Origin: Periweissella fabaria
GTDB lineage: Bacteria > Bacillota > Bacilli > Lactobacillales > Lactobacillaceae
DNA: 64,000 bases
Direction of reading: 5' to 3'
Assembly (NCBI RefSeq): GCF_918814575.1
Contig: NZ_CAKKNS010000003.1
Coordinates: 1 to 64,000, forward strand
Both the position numbers and the translations under genes were made by a program. Positions 1 to 12,400 of the stretch are shown piece by piece (the stretch's first letter is position 1; the number at the start of each line of letters is the position of its first letter). Under the pieces are notes generated by a model. The model did not search any database. It had not been told where the DNA came from and saw nothing but the letters and a program-made list of their open reading frames with translations.

Positions 1-142
1 ATTTACTAGCGAAATTGACATTCGCAAATTTGTTTAACTCTGAAATCTAGTTTCAAAGTACTTACACATTTGATTGTCAAAACTTTATTCAGTTTTCAAA
101 GATCTACGTTGTTGTTAGCAACTTAATATGCCGCAACAACAT
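1..142 (-). other. leader of an rRNA operon (16S gene lies left of the window)
   Basis: On the minus strand this stretch carries CTTTGAAAACTGAATAAAG (about 83-101), a block resembling the pre-16S and pre-23S spacer sequences of Lactobacillales rRNA operons, followed by a second similar block (TACTTTGAAACTAG). There is no open reading frame. Two promoters lie just upstream and both point left, and lysS followed by an rRNA operon is a common arrangement in Bacilli. The 16S gene itself is not in the window, so this is an inference from leader-like sequence and context. Confidence 0.7.
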
Positions 143-148
143 TTATTA

Positions 149-177
149 ATAATATCAGAAGTTCAACATTTAGTCAA
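149..177 (-). promoter_or_regulatory. rRNA operon promoter P2 (proximal)
   Basis: Minus-strand -35 TTGACT (172-177), a 17-base spacer and -10 TATTAT (149-154), followed by an A/T-rich start region; the expected start is near 142. It is close to the sigma-A consensus and points off the left edge. Paired with the upstream promoter it gives the tandem arrangement usual for rRNA operons. Confidence 0.75.
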
Positions 178-240
178 CAACTTTTTTCATTTAATAATCA
201 TTGTCATAACATTTAAATAACTCGTTTAGCGACAAGTAAT

Positions 241-270
241 ATCTTACTATGAATCACTGCCTTTCGTCAA
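241..270 (-). promoter_or_regulatory. rRNA operon promoter P1 (distal)
   Basis: Minus-strand -35 TTGACG (265-270), an 18-base spacer and -10 TAAGAT (241-246). It lies about 93 bases upstream of the proximal promoter, in the same orientation. The -10 is less perfect (4 of 6), so this one is less certain. Confidence 0.55.
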
Positions 271-352
271 CAATTTTTGTAAAAAAACCATCAATTATAT
301 CCAAATTCATTAGTCATTAACAACCGGTAACCTTTTTACGCAATTATGTAAC

Positions 353-390
353 AAAAAAAGACTCTAAAATAGCTATTTCAGAGTCTTTTT
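353..390. terminator. bidirectional intrinsic terminator after lysS
   Basis: The arms AAAAAGACTCT and AGAGTCTTTTT enclose a further palindrome, AAATAGCTATTT, with A and T tracts on both sides. It lies directly downstream of the lysS stop and separates lysS from the rRNA promoters. Confidence 0.85.
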
Positions 391-401
391 GCTTAATTTA
401 A

Positions 402-1910
<1,509 letters not shown>

Positions 1911-1978
1911 TTATTCCTTTATTACTATTACAAGAAAAACATAAAAATGCAAGCCTTTAAATAGAATTTACCGTCGGT

Positions 1979-2860
1979 TTACGCTTGATTATCAATAATA
2001 CCTTGTAAATCACTTTCACTAAATTGATAATGCGTATTACAGTACGAGCAAACTACTTCAGCACCATGATCAAGGTCAATCAAATCTTGTAAATCAGCTT
2101 TAGGCAAAGCAGCCATTCGGTCTGCAAATTTTTCTTTTGAACAATCACATTCAAATTCAACTGGAATTTTATCAATCACATTTACTTCAGTATTATCAAA
2201 AAGCATTTCCAAAATATCTTCTGGTTGTTTACCGGCTAATAATAACTCCGATAACATTGGCATTTCAGCTAACTTTTTTTCAAGCGCTGAAATTGCTTCG
2301 TCATCAGCTCCCGGCAACAGTTGAATTAAAAAGCCGCCTGCAGCAGCAATTGTACTATCTGCATTTACAAACACTGAGACGCCCACTGCAGATGGAATTT
2401 GTTCTGACTTAGCTAAGTAATATGTAAAGTCTTCACCAATTTCACCACTCACAATTGGTACTTGCCCAGTAAACGGCATACCAAATCCTTGATCCTTTGT
2501 AATCGTCAAAAAGCCATCCTGACCAACGGCTTTAGCAACATCAATATGGCCGTCCGCTTTAGGTTCCAAGTTAACATGCGGATTTTGAATGTAGCCTTTA
2601 ACTTTCCCTTTAGGAGTTGCTTCCACAACCACGTTCCCGACCGGCCCTTGACCATCAAATTTAATACTTAACTTATCGTCACCTTTTAAAATTGATGATG
2701 CCATTAATAAGCCGCCTGTTAATGTCCGTCCCAACGCAGCTGATGATGACGCCCATGTATCGTGTAAAACTTGAGCTTTAGCTACTAAATCAGTCGTTAA
2801 AATTGCATACGCCCGAAAGTTACCATCTTGAGTAACACTTTTAATTAAATAATCTGTCAT
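1979..2860 (-). CDS. hslO: Hsp33 redox-regulated chaperone
   Basis: Hsp33 is a cytosolic holdase switched on by oxidation of a C-terminal zinc centre. The 293-residue protein has the expected length and keeps all four zinc ligands as C-D-C (238-240) and C-S-Y-C (271-274). The GGAG Shine-Dalgarno is well spaced from the ATG. It sits between ftsH (separated by a terminator) and lysS, as in many Firmicutes. In lactobacilli a dihydrouridine synthase gene often lies between hslO and lysS; here it is absent from this spot and a dus gene occurs at 55-56 kb. Confidence 0.96.
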   Translation of the reverse strand: MTDYLIKSVTQDGNFRAYAILTTDLVAKAQVLHDTWASSSAALGRTLTGGLLMASSILKGDDKLSIKFDGQGPVGNVVVEATPKGKVKGYIQNPHVNLEPKADGHIDVAKAVGQDGFLTITKDQGFGMPFTGQVPIVSGEIGEDFTYYLAKSEQIPSAVGVSVFVNADSTIAAAGGFLIQLLPGADDEAISALEKKLAEMPMLSELLLAGKQPEDILEMLFDNTEVNVIDKIPVEFECDCSKEKFADRMAALPKADLQDLIDLDHGAEVVCSYCNTHYQFSESDLQGIIDNQA

Positions 2861-2959
2861 TAAAATCTCCTATATTAATTATATTTACCTTTATTTTAGC
2901 AAAAAAAGCAACTTGATTGTGATTTGACTGTCATTTTCATATTTTTACCTTGCACTCAC

Positions 2960-2993
2960 AAAAAAAGCTTCTTAACCCAAAGGTCAAGAAGCT
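2960..2993 (-). terminator. intrinsic terminator of ftsH
   Basis: On the minus strand the stem AGCTTCTT/AAGAAGCT (2986-2993 with 2966-2973) is followed by a run of seven T. It lies about 12 bases after the ftsH stop. Confidence 0.85.
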
Positions 2994-3004
2994 CTTTTTA
3001 AACA

Positions 3005-5080
3005 TTATTCTGCATCCGTATCATGACGTGATGTATCAAATGTTGATGTTTCATTTTTTGATTCATCTTCTGGTTGCGTATATTGAGCGGCTTGTTCCGC
3101 ATCTTTTTTAGCAGCTTCAGCTTTAGCTTCTTCGAAAGTTGATGCTGAATGATCAGCATTTGCTTGCGCTTCAGATTCAGCTGGCATTAAACCAGTTTCA
3201 AACAAACTCTTAATTTCCTTAGCATCAAGGGTTTCGTATTTCAACAAGGCTTCAGCAATCGCTTTGTGTTGTGCCCGGTGAGATTCAATGATTTCCTTCG
3301 CTTGTGTGAATCCTTCAGTGGAAATCCGACGAATTTCTTCATCAACCATCCGTGAAGTTTCTTCAGAGAATGGTGCATTACCACCAAATTGTTCACCAGC
3401 AAACATTGCGCCACCACCTTCAAGTTGGACCATTCCAACTTTATCAGACATTCCATATTGGGTAACCATGGCACGAGCAATCCCTGTTGCTTGTTGGAAG
3501 TCATTAGATGCTCCCGATGATTGTTGGTGGAAGATAACTTCTTCAGCCGCACGACCACCCATCAAACCAGCGATTTGATCCATGGCATCATCTTTATTAA
3601 GCAACATTTGATCTTCTTTTGGTAAGACAATAGCATAACCGCCGGCACGACCCCGTGGTACAATCGTAACTTTGTGCACTACGCGGGCATTACTCAAGAC
3701 CATCCCAACTAAAGCGTGACCAGCTTCGTGATATGCAACTGTTTCACGTTCATGTTTGGAAATAACACGATCCTTTTTAGCTGGACCAGCAATCACACGA
3801 TCTTCCGCTTCATCAACGTCAGATGCATCAATTTCTTGCTTATTACGACGAGCGGCAAGTAAAGCTGCTTCATTAAGCAAGTTTTCCAAGTCAGCCCCAA
3901 CAAAACCAGGAGTTTGTTGTGCAATAACTTTTAAGTCAACATCAGATGCCAACGGCTTATTCTTAGCATGCACACGTAAAACAGCTTCACGTCCTTTAAC
4001 ATCAGGGGCACCAACTAAAATTTTACGGTCAAAACGACCTGGCCGAAGAAGTGCTGGATCTAAGACATCTGAACGGTTAGTTGCTGCAATAACAATAACT
4101 GCATCAGTCTTAGTAAATCCATCCATTTCAATCAACATTTGGTTAAGGGTTTGTTCACGTTCATCGTTACCGCCCCCCATACCTGAGCCACGTTTACGAC
4201 CAATGGCATCGATTTCATCAATAAAGATAATTGAAGGTGACGTACGCTTGGCGTTATCAAAGAGATCACGAACCCGTGATGCCCCAACCCCAACAAACAT
4301 TTCAACAAAATCAGAACCTGAAATTGAGTAGAATGGTACGCCGGCTTCACCAGCAACCGCTTTAGCAAGTAAAGTCTTACCTGTTCCGGGAGGCCCTTCT
4401 AAAAGTACCCCCGCTGGGATACGTGCTCCTAAAGCAGCAAACTTCTTAGGATCTTTCAAGAAGTCAACAACTTCAACTAATTCTTGTTTTTCTTCTTCAG
4501 CACCGGCAACATCGGCAAATCGAACTGTGTTAGATTTTGGATCAGCTGGCTTGGCTTTTGATTTCCCAAAATTCATCACGCCGCCACGGCCGCCACCGCC
4601 ACCTTGACCAGCTTGACTCATCATGAGATAAAATAAACCAACTAAGATTAACATTGGTACTAATGTAATGAGAATATTACTTAAAATACCTGAAGGTTGT
4701 GATTTAACAACTTCTGTCGCATCCCCCTTCTTAGTTGCTTGTTGAATTTCTTTAACAACTGGGTCATTTGTCAACACAGTTGTTGTAAAACTTGTTACTT
4801 TACTTGTTGTTGAACCACCTAGTAATGGTGCTTTACTTGACACTGTTTGTGCTTTTTTGTAATCACCAGAAATCTTGTAAACTCCGTTACCCGGTTGAAT
4901 TGAGTAGGTTTTAATTTTACCACTCGTTAATTGGCTGGTGAATTTTGTTGCATTAATTTCTTGTGTCCCATTTTGCCCTCCGCCGTTAGTGAAAAAGGTA
5001 ATTACCCCGATCACGGCCAAAAACATAATAATATATAAGAAAGAATTGCGGAATACACCATTATTCCGTCGATTGTTCAT
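3005..5080 (-). CDS. ftsH: ATP-dependent zinc metalloprotease FtsH
   Basis: FtsH is a membrane-anchored AAA+ protease that degrades misassembled membrane proteins and short-lived cytosolic regulators. The 691-residue protein has two N-terminal membrane helices (about 13-31 and 132-154) flanking an extracytoplasmic domain. The AAA module follows, with Walker A GPPGTGKT (229-236) and Walker B IIFIDEID (284-291), then the zinc-protease motif HEAGH (451-455). The tail is acidic and polar, as is common in lactobacilli. The start ATG has a GGAGG site. A promoter can be drawn in the gap after hpt, so ftsH may be transcribed both with the upstream genes and alone. Confidence 0.98.
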   Translation of the reverse strand: MNNRRNNGVFRNSFLYIIMFLAVIGVITFFTNGGGQNGTQEINATKFTSQLTSGKIKTYSIQPGNGVYKISGDYKKAQTVSSKAPLLGGSTTSKVTSFTTTVLTNDPVVKEIQQATKKGDATEVVKSQPSGILSNILITLVPMLILVGLFYLMMSQAGQGGGGGRGGVMNFGKSKAKPADPKSNTVRFADVAGAEEEKQELVEVVDFLKDPKKFAALGARIPAGVLLEGPPGTGKTLLAKAVAGEAGVPFYSISGSDFVEMFVGVGASRVRDLFDNAKRTSPSIIFIDEIDAIGRKRGSGMGGGNDEREQTLNQMLIEMDGFTKTDAVIVIAATNRSDVLDPALLRPGRFDRKILVGAPDVKGREAVLRVHAKNKPLASDVDLKVIAQQTPGFVGADLENLLNEAALLAARRNKQEIDASDVDEAEDRVIAGPAKKDRVISKHERETVAYHEAGHALVGMVLSNARVVHKVTIVPRGRAGGYAIVLPKEDQMLLNKDDAMDQIAGLMGGRAAEEVIFHQQSSGASNDFQQATGIARAMVTQYGMSDKVGMVQLEGGGAMFAGEQFGGNAPFSEETSRMVDEEIRRISTEGFTQAKEIIESHRAQHKAIAEALLKYETLDAKEIKSLFETGLMPAESEAQANADHSASTFEEAKAEAAKKDAEQAAQYTQPEDESKNETSTFDTSRHDTDAE

Positions 5081-5136
5081 ATATGCCTCCTTGCTGAATC
5101 TTTCGAATTTAGCGTTAGCTTATCTATTTAATTGAT

Positions 5137-5165
5137 AATATACCACATTTGACTAATCTTGACCA
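5137..5165 (-). promoter_or_regulatory. candidate ftsH promoter
   Basis: Minus-strand TGGTCA (5160-5165), a 17-base spacer and an extended -10, TGG-TATATT (5137-5145). The -35 overlaps the end of hpt. No regulator site such as CIRCE was seen. Confidence 0.45.
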
Positions 5166-5728
5166 TTTAATGTTGCAGTATCTTCAGCTGTATATATTTC
5201 TGGCTTCAAAACACCCACATAAGGCAAGTTACGATACAAGTCCTTGTAGTCCAAGCCATAGCCGACTACAAACTCATTTGGTACATCAAAGCCAATGTAG
5301 TCAACATCAATCTCGACTACGCGACCTTCTTTTTTATCAAGTAAACTTGCTACTTTAATACTATTAGCCCCACGTTGTTTCAATAATTCAATCATGTACT
5401 TCAAAGTTCGACCGGTATCAACAATATCCTCTAGGATAATGATATCACGACCTTTAACATCAGTTGTTAAATCCGTTTTCAAAGTAATTGAACCCGCAGA
5501 CTCAACACCACCATGATAACTAGAAACATCGATAAATTCAATCTCAGCATATTCATCCATTGCCCGCATTACATCAACAGTCCAAAGAATAGCACCCTTT
5601 AAAACTGAAAGTAAAATTGGGGTTTTACCAGCGTAATCATGCGCCAATTGAGCTCCAATTCGTTGGGCAGCCGCCGCAATATCTGCCTCACTATATAAAA
5701 CGCGCTCAATGTCGTTGTTCATTGTCAT
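5153..5728 (-). CDS. hpt: hypoxanthine-guanine phosphoribosyltransferase
   Basis: This purine-salvage enzyme joins hypoxanthine or guanine to PRPP, giving IMP or GMP. The 191-residue protein carries the PRPP-binding signature ILEDIVDTGRTL (about residues 98-109) and an upstream LKGA loop (43-46). The ATG has GGAGA nine bases upstream. It starts 13 bases after the tilS stop, and tilS-hpt-ftsH is a classic conserved trio in Firmicutes. Confidence 0.96.
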   Translation of the reverse strand: MTMNNDIERVLYSEADIAAAAQRIGAQLAHDYAGKTPILLSVLKGAILWTVDVMRAMDEYAEIEFIDVSSYHGGVESAGSITLKTDLTTDVKGRDIIILEDIVDTGRTLKYMIELLKQRGANSIKVASLLDKKEGRVVEIDVDYIGFDVPNEFVVGYGLDYKDLYRNLPYVGVLKPEIYTAEDTATLNGQD

Positions 5729-5741
5729 CTAATAAACTCTC

Positions 5742-7109
5742 CTATTTAGTATCTGGAATGTAAATTACTTCATAATTTACTTGATCAGGCCTTACCCAAT
5801 TTGCTTTATAGTCAACTACCCACAATACTTGATTATGTGCATCAGTTAATAACGGAATTGCATCACGCTCTTCAAAGGGCACCTTGGCGTCAATTAAGAC
5901 CCGTGCAACTTTTTGATGTCCATTTTTTAAGCCAATTGCATCCCCGTCTTTTCGATAACGTAGGCGTAAAGGCCAAGCATCGTCCTCAAGGTGTATTGGG
6001 ATGATTATAGCGCTATTATTCAAATTGTGTGGGTTTGTTACCTTTTGTTTAACAATAAATTTACCACCATTTGGTAATAAATACCACTTATTCAATGTTA
6101 TCACATTATCCAACGAATTTCGTCGGTGAATTACTTTTGTCTGCCGACGTATTAAAGCTATTTTTTGATAAGTTTTAACTAATTCGTATTCTTTATTCAG
6201 AACTACTTTGCCATTTGGTCGAGTAACATTAAAATACAAATTTTCAATTTGGTGTAATTGATTTTCTTTAATACTAACATTTGGTACTTCTACTGCTAGA
6301 TACGCCTTTAAAGTTGCTTGGAACCACGACTTAGGAATTTTGTCCCAATATTGAGTTTGTTGCACCGTTTTTAAATAAAGTTCGACTTGTTCCGTAACCA
6401 TTTCATCAACATGTGTGATTTGCCGGGCATATTGATTAAGCTGGCTTACTGCTTGTGGATTTTCAGTAATCATTTGCGGTAACAGGGTATGGCGAATCCG
6501 ATTACGCGTGTAATTCAAATCTTGGTTACTAGCATCCTCATACCACTGAAGGTTATTTTGGTGGGCATACGCTATTAAATCTTTTTTAGGAATATTTAGT
6601 AATGGTCGTACGATATCTGTTTGAGCATTAAACGCCCGCGTCCATTGAATACTTCCTAATTGTTCCCAACGGCCACCACGCATTAATTTCATCAAAAAGG
6701 TCTCAGCGACGTCATTAGCATGGTGAGCTGTAAGAATTTTTGAAGCGTGATATTTAGCAGCAATTTGTGCTAAAAACCGATACCGTACTTCACGACCAGC
6801 CGCTTCAATCCCATGCTTTGGGTGTTGTGTTTGTGGCCAGATTAATTCTTCATATTTGAAACCATATTGCTTGGCTTGTTGGGCGACAAAAGTAGCTTCA
6901 GTGGCTGCTTGCGCTCGCATATCATGATTGATATGGGCCACAATAATTTTTGGGGCCGCATGTAGTTGCGCTAGACTGGCTAACAATACTTGTGAATCAA
7001 CCCCGGCTGACGCAGCAACAACGAGGGTTTCTGTTGGTAAAAATAGTTGCTGTTTAGTTATATTATTTTTAACTTGCTGCATAAGCTTAATTAATTGTCG
7101 TTTCATCAT
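5742..7109 (-). CDS. tilS: tRNA(Ile)-lysidine synthase
   Basis: TilS attaches lysine to C34 of the tRNA-Ile that reads AUA, giving lysidine; it is normally essential. The 455-residue protein has the N-terminal PP-loop ATPase domain and a C-terminal substrate-binding region. The PP-loop reads SAGVDS (34-39) instead of the textbook SGGxDS; a changed second residue is known in lactobacillar homologues. Two adjacent ATGs follow a GGGGG site and either could be used; the second (7106) has better spacing. A strong terminator precedes the gene by about 33 bases, so it must be read from a close promoter or by read-through. Confidence 0.95.
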   Translation of the reverse strand: MMKRQLIKLMQQVKNNITKQQLFLPTETLVVAASAGVDSQVLLASLAQLHAAPKIIVAHINHDMRAQAATEATFVAQQAKQYGFKYEELIWPQTQHPKHGIEAAGREVRYRFLAQIAAKYHASKILTAHHANDVAETFLMKLMRGGRWEQLGSIQWTRAFNAQTDIVRPLLNIPKKDLIAYAHQNNLQWYEDASNQDLNYTRNRIRHTLLPQMITENPQAVSQLNQYARQITHVDEMVTEQVELYLKTVQQTQYWDKIPKSWFQATLKAYLAVEVPNVSIKENQLHQIENLYFNVTRPNGKVVLNKEYELVKTYQKIALIRRQTKVIHRRNSLDNVITLNKWYLLPNGGKFIVKQKVTNPHNLNNSAIIIPIHLEDDAWPLRLRYRKDGDAIGLKNGHQKVARVLIDAKVPFEERDAIPLLTDAHNQVLWVVDYKANWVRPDQVNYEVIYIPDTK

Positions 7110-7142
7110 GCCCCCTTTACTTATACCTATTTCATAATAAAT

Positions 7143-7170
7143 AAAAAGCTACGCCATAGCGTAGCTTTTT
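7143..7170. terminator. terminator between divIC and tilS
   Basis: The stem GCTACGC/GCGTAGC with a CATA loop is flanked by five A and five T, so it can work in both directions. It lies immediately after the divIC stop and about 33 bases before tilS. Confidence 0.85.
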
Positions 7171-7172
7171 AT

Positions 7173-7547
7173 TTATCTATTAGCATCTGGATCAGTTGCT
7201 GGCAAATTATAGACTTGTTCGCCTTGTTTTGTATACATGTACTTTTCACGAATTAATTGTTGTAAATAAGTCGGATCATGTAATGCCGTGACTTGTTGTT
7301 TAAGATTGCTATTATCTTGCTTAACTTTAACAACCGACTGATTTACTTCCGCAATTTGTTGCTTAACGATTTGATATTGCACCATTCGGTAACCAATCGT
7401 TAAAGAACATACCACTAAAATAGCCGTTGTAGCCCAACGCATCATTTTTCGGCGGCGACGATGGACATCAGCGTAGTATGAATCGCGTTGATCATTTAAA
7501 CTCTCGCTTGCACGAATGTCTTGTTTAAATTCTGAATTTAATTTCAT
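7173..7547 (-). CDS. divIC: septum formation initiator (DivIC/FtsB family)
   Basis: DivIC is a bitopic membrane protein that, with FtsL and DivIB, recruits and activates septal wall synthesis. The 124-residue protein has a basic cytoplasmic N-terminus with an RRRRK stretch (about 30-34), one membrane helix (about 36-56), then a coiled-coil-like stretch (VKQQIAEVNQSVVKVKQD) and the conserved C-terminal part around YLQQLIREKYMYTKQGE. GAGG precedes the ATG by about 10 bases. It follows rqcP, as in most Bacilli. The S1-domain gene (yabR-like) that often follows divIC is missing here. Confidence 0.93.
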   Translation of the reverse strand: MKLNSEFKQDIRASESLNDQRDSYYADVHRRRRKMMRWATTAILVVCSLTIGYRMVQYQIVKQQIAEVNQSVVKVKQDNSNLKQQVTALHDPTYLQQLIREKYMYTKQGEQVYNLPATDPDANR

Positions 7548-7611
7548 ACGTATCTGTCCTCACCACTCTTTAACATCCGTTATAATCCCACTTTATTTTA
7601 ACATGAACAAC

Positions 7612-7887
7612 CTATGCTTCGATATCAAAGTTTTGTTCGTAATCTTCTTTTAATACTTGATACATCTTATCAGCATCTTCTTTTTTAGTTGTTTCAAGTA
7701 ATGCCAACACTTCAACAACTAGCGTCTTATTACCAAAATGGATTTCTAACTCATCATTGATATTTAAATTTGATGATGATTTAGCTTTTTTTCCATTAAT
7801 CAAAATACGTCCTTGATCGGAAATATCTTTGGCCACACTCCGGCGCTTAATAATACGTGAAACTTTTAAAAATTTATCTAATCGCAT
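7612..7887 (-). CDS. rqcP: RqcP/YabO S4-domain ribosome quality control protein
   Basis: This 91-residue protein is an S4 RNA-binding domain ([22 protein letters not shown]... [11 protein letters not shown]) of the YabO/RqcP family. RqcP works with RqcH on stalled 50S subunits during C-terminal alanine tailing, stabilising tRNA in the P site. The gene overlaps the end of the upstream flippase gene by 14 bases, suggesting translational coupling, and has GAGGA in front of its ATG. The position between the flippase gene and divIC is the standard one. Confidence 0.93.
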   Translation of the reverse strand: MRLDKFLKVSRIIKRRSVAKDISDQGRILINGKKAKSSSNLNINDELEIHFGNKTLVVEVLALLETTKKEDADKMYQVLKEDYEQNFDIEA

Positions 7888-9448
7888 CTTTTTTCCTCAA
7901 TTTCTTGGTTAATTCAATAATATCGGCTCCTTTAGGTAACAATTCCCATTCTTTATCCGTCAAAGTTTGTTGCCAAACCGAGAGGCAAATAAAAACAAGG
8001 CCACCGACAATACTTCCCACGCTAATTACTATAATACTCAACAAACGATCTTGACCGATTATTAGAGTGGTTATATAAGTTATAAATTTAACAAGTCCAG
8101 CCATAATAAGCAAGTGACCGGCCATTTTTAAACATAACCGCCAAGGTAATAACACAACCTGTAACTGTTTGGGTAAGCGCATTAACACGTACCCTAACAT
8201 CAAGGATAACGACAATACGGTTGCCCAACTAGCGCCAATTAACCCGAGGTATTTAATTAATAATAAGTTTACCCCTATTTTGCTAATTAACGCAACTAAT
8301 ATCCCATGAGTTAAAATTTTTGTCAGATCTAAGCTCTGTAAAATACTTGTTAATAAAATTAAGATGGACATAATTACCACACTTAAAATATACACTGCTA
8401 AGACAGAACTTCCCGCGGTGCTACCAAATAATACAAGATTGATCTGTGGCATCAAACAAATCATCCCCACCGTTGCAGCACTCGATAGCCAGACGGTTAG
8501 CCGTAAAAGGCTTTGACCAGTTTGTGCAACCGTAGCCCATTCCCCAGCTAAATACGCTTGTCGTAATCGCGGCACTAAGGCTGTCCCAAAACTAGTTGCA
8601 ATTACTAAACCAAATTGCACAATTGGCTGGGCCCGGTCATAAATTCCTTTGGCTATCTTAGCCGTTTCAGTCGGCATACCATTGGCCACTAAACCATTCT
8701 TAATCGTGAAGGAATCAACTAATTGCAAGATAATCAACAATGCTGCTAGTACACTAACTAACAACCCTTCACTACCAATTTTCCCAAACAAATTCCAATT
8801 TAATTTTTCGTGCTGGGTTACTTGCCAATATTTTCGAGTTGGCTTAATAAAAAACATACTAGCAGCTAACCCGGCAATTGGCGCCGAAAGCATTGCTAAC
8901 GTACCCATTAAATAAACATTCATTGTAGTTTTCATGGCCACATATGCCACAACAACAATAATCAGCACACGTACAAACTGTTCAATTACTTGTGAATACG
9001 CTGTTGGTCGCATATCTAACTGACCTTGGGCCACGCCACGTCCAACCGCCATCACGGGCATAATGATAAACATGAGACTAACGGCCCTAATTACATTTGT
9101 TAACTGAACATCACCCATTAATTCAGCGATTAATTTAGCACCCAAGTTTAACCCCAACACTAGGATAATTGCCAACAAAGTCAGTAATCGTAATAAATGC
9201 CCAGCCAATTTATCTTGAGCATCTTGGGTTGGTTCTGCAACAATTAATTTAGAAATAAAATTAGGCAACCCATTTAAAGCTAAAACCATGCCAATCCCGT
9301 AAATTGGATAAATTTGCTGATACACATAAAATCCCGTATCACCGACAAAATTTTCTAAAGGAATCCGATATACAGCACTAAGGACTTTGGCAATTAAAGC
9401 CGCAATAGCTAATAATGCTGTCCCTTGTACTAACTTTTTATTGCCCAT
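7874..9448 (-). CDS. MATE/MOP-superfamily polysaccharide or lipid II flippase (SpoVB/MurJ-like)
   Basis: A very hydrophobic protein of about 524 residues with roughly 14 membrane segments, in the polysaccharide-biosynthesis branch of the MOP superfamily. The opening [47 protein letters not shown] is typical of the SpoVB/YabM group. Family members move undecaprenyl-linked wall precursors across the membrane; the exact substrate cannot be read from sequence. A TTG five codons earlier is in frame, but the Shine-Dalgarno GAGGA overlaps that region and fits the ATG at 9448. It overlaps the end of mfd by 11 bases, so translation is probably coupled. Confidence 0.9.
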   Translation of the reverse strand: MGNKKLVQGTALLAIAALIAKVLSAVYRIPLENFVGDTGFYVYQQIYPIYGIGMVLALNGLPNFISKLIVAEPTQDAQDKLAGHLLRLLTLLAIILVLGLNLGAKLIAELMGDVQLTNVIRAVSLMFIIMPVMAVGRGVAQGQLDMRPTAYSQVIEQFVRVLIIVVVAYVAMKTTMNVYLMGTLAMLSAPIAGLAASMFFIKPTRKYWQVTQHEKLNWNLFGKIGSEGLLVSVLAALLIILQLVDSFTIKNGLVANGMPTETAKIAKGIYDRAQPIVQFGLVIATSFGTALVPRLRQAYLAGEWATVAQTGQSLLRLTVWLSSAATVGMICLMPQINLVLFGSTAGSSVLAVYILSVVIMSILILLTSILQSLDLTKILTHGILVALISKIGVNLLLIKYLGLIGASWATVLSLSLMLGYVLMRLPKQLQVVLLPWRLCLKMAGHLLIMAGLVKFITYITTLIIGQDRLLSIIVISVGSIVGGLVFICLSVWQQTLTDKEWELLPKGADIIELTKKLRKKDAIR

Positions 9449-12400
9449 CTTTTTCCTCGCCAATTTGTTGACTACTTACAATAGCTTGTAAATAGTTACT
9501 TAATTCCGTAAACCAAATTGATTGGGTCATATTAGGTTGAATAACAAACTTAATTTTAAGCGCGTCATTAGTTCCTTGACCAATTGCTGAGCGTAACTTA
9601 GTATGCGCCATATTGGTCATTACTGTTTCCATTGATAACGCTTTAACTGCTGACGCTGAAAATTGTACGAAAATAAAATTATTTTCTTGCCAAATTTTTT
9701 CAACCAATGCACTATCAGCAAGTGTTTTCAAGCGACTAATCTGGAGTAAATTGCTAACTTCGGTTGGATATTCCCCAAAGCGATCTAATAAATCTTCTTC
9801 GACTTCAATAAACTGCGGTTCGGTTATAGCTTGACGAATTCGACGATACATTTCAATTTTTTGACCTTGATCTTCAATGTACGTAGTTGGAATATAGGCT
9901 TCAATTGTTAAATCAATTTCGGCATCTGAGACCTTCGTTTGCCCTTGTCCACGTTTTTTCGCAACCGCTTCGGTTAGCATTTGTGTATATAAATCATATC
10001 CAACAGAATCGATGAAACCATGTTGTTGCTTACCTAATAAATTCCCAGCTCCCCGAATGCTTAAATCACGCATTGCAATCTTAAATCCTGAGCCTAGTTC
10101 AGTAAAATCACGAATTGCCTCGAGGCGCTTTTCACTTTCCTCGTTGAGACTTTGGTTTATCGGATACGTAAAGTACGCATAGGCGACTCGTGAGGAGCGA
10201 CCAACCCGGCCACGCAATTGATACAATTGGGCTAATCCCATATGATCAGCATTTTCAATAATTAAAGTATTCGCATTGGGAATATCAACACCTGTTTCAA
10301 TAATTGTTGTTGCCACTAACACATCATATTCACGATTAATAAAATCATATAAAACCGTTTCTAACTGATTTTCAGTCATTTGCCCGTGAGCATAAACAAT
10401 CCGTGCTTCAGGTACTAACGCTCCTAAATAACCCGTAACTTTTTCAATATCATTAACCCGATTATGCAAGTAAAAAACCTGTCCTTGCCGCCCCATTTCA
10501 CGTTCAATTGCATCAGCAATTACCCCACCATTTTGTTCCATAACATATGTTTGGATTGGATACCGATTTGCTGGTGGCGTCTCAATAACTGATAAATCGC
10601 GAACTCCCAACATTGACATATGTAATGTCCGTGGAATAGGCGTGGCAGTCAACGTTAGGACATCAACATTTGTTTTTAATTCTTTCAAGCGTTCTTTATG
10701 TTTCACCCCGAAGCGTTGTTCTTCATCAACAATCAGCAAACCAATATCAGCAAAAACGACATCTTTTGATAATACTCGGTGCGTCCCAACAACAATATCA
10801 ATTGTGTGATTTTTCAATCCAGCAATCGTTTCTTTTATTTGTTTGGGAGTTTGAAAACGTGATAACAAGCCTAGTTTTACACCAAACTCTGCAAATCGTG
10901 CTTGCATTGATTCAAAATGTTGCTGTGCCAAAATCGTTGTTGGTACTAAAATCGCAACTTGTTTTTGGTCTAAAAACGCTTTATAAGCAGCTCGAAATGC
11001 CACTTCTGTTTTACCAAAACCAACATCTCCCACTAATAGTCGATCCATTGGCCGTTGTTTTTCCATATCGGCCAAAACTTCCGCTGTTGAACGTAATTGA
11101 TCAGGCGTTTCTGTATATGGAAAGGCATCGGCAAAAGTTTGCATCGCTGCTTCATTATGACTAAATGCAAAACCTTGAGCCGCTTCACGTTCAGCATATA
11201 ACGCAATGAGTTGATCAGCAATATCTTCTATTTGACTAGCAACTTTACGTTTCGTTTTAGCCCATTCAACACCACCTAATTTATTAATTTTTGGTGTTTT
11301 ATCCTCGGCACCAACATATTTTTGTACTAAATTAAGTTGCGAAGCGGGAATAAAAATTTTAGCGTCTTTTTGATACCCAATCGTGATGTAATCTTGGTGA
11401 ACACCATGTACTTCCAAAGTTTGCATGCCTTCATACACACCAATTCCGTGATTAACATGCACCACATAATCGCCAACTTTTAGTTCAGAATAACTTTTTA
11501 TGCGCTCTGCATTCGCTAATGTTTGGCGTTTTGGACGGGCCTTTTTACGGACGCTGGCAAAAATTTCGTTTTCTGTTAGTACAGCCAATCGTTGAGTTGT
11601 TAATTCAAAACCACTATGTAATTGACCTGTAAGTACTTGAACTAATTGCGCTTGAAGTTCGTCAACTTTAACAATGGTGACGCTAATTTCAAAATCAGCT
11701 AAAATTCGTTGAATTTCACTGATACGGTCTTGCGTATTAGCTAAAATCAAAACCGTATATTTTTGTTTGTACCAACGTTCCATCTCTGATTTTAACAATG
11801 GTAATTGGCCAAAAAATTGTTGCATGACTCGTGAATTAACTTGCACCAAATTATCTAATTTAAGTTTACCGATGCCTTTTTGAAATTGACTTACAATCAT
11901 CTGAGCATGACCACTGTGATGCACAATATTTAGCAACCGATGCGCCACTTCAACTTGTGGTAACACTTTTTGTTGTGCTAGACGATTAGTAATCCATTCT
12001 GCATCATTAGTTATTAGCTGTTGTTCTGAATCTTGTAAATGAGCTAAATCTTCAAAAATTAAAACTCCTTGGTCACTTAAATAATCGACAATCGACGCTG
12101 TTTGCGGGTAGAAATAGTCAATATATATGTTCAACTCTTGAGCTTGTGTCAAAGCGTTATCTGCTAGCAACGGTGTAAAATAATCCGTCAAATGTTTTTT
12201 AGCGGCCCCTGTAAGACTAGTCCGGACCGTCGTCATCGCATCTGCTAATTTTGCTTGACCATTAACTAAAGTGGGCTCATCTAAGATAAATTCATTGACT
12301 GGTCGAACTGTGAACTGTTCGATTGTTGCTAAGGATTTTTGGGAAACAATATCAAAAAAGCGCATTGAATCAATCATCGTATCAAAAAAATCAACCCGGA

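Noticed and set aside
3756-4331. 191-codon plus-strand frame opposite ftsH
   Set aside because: It lies wholly antisense to the conserved AAA domain of ftsH and is low-complexity Ser/Arg/Thr-rich, typical of a shadow frame.
10670-11164. 164-codon plus-strand frame opposite mfd
   Set aside because: Antisense to the conserved translocase motifs of mfd, with no ribosome site and no recognisable product.
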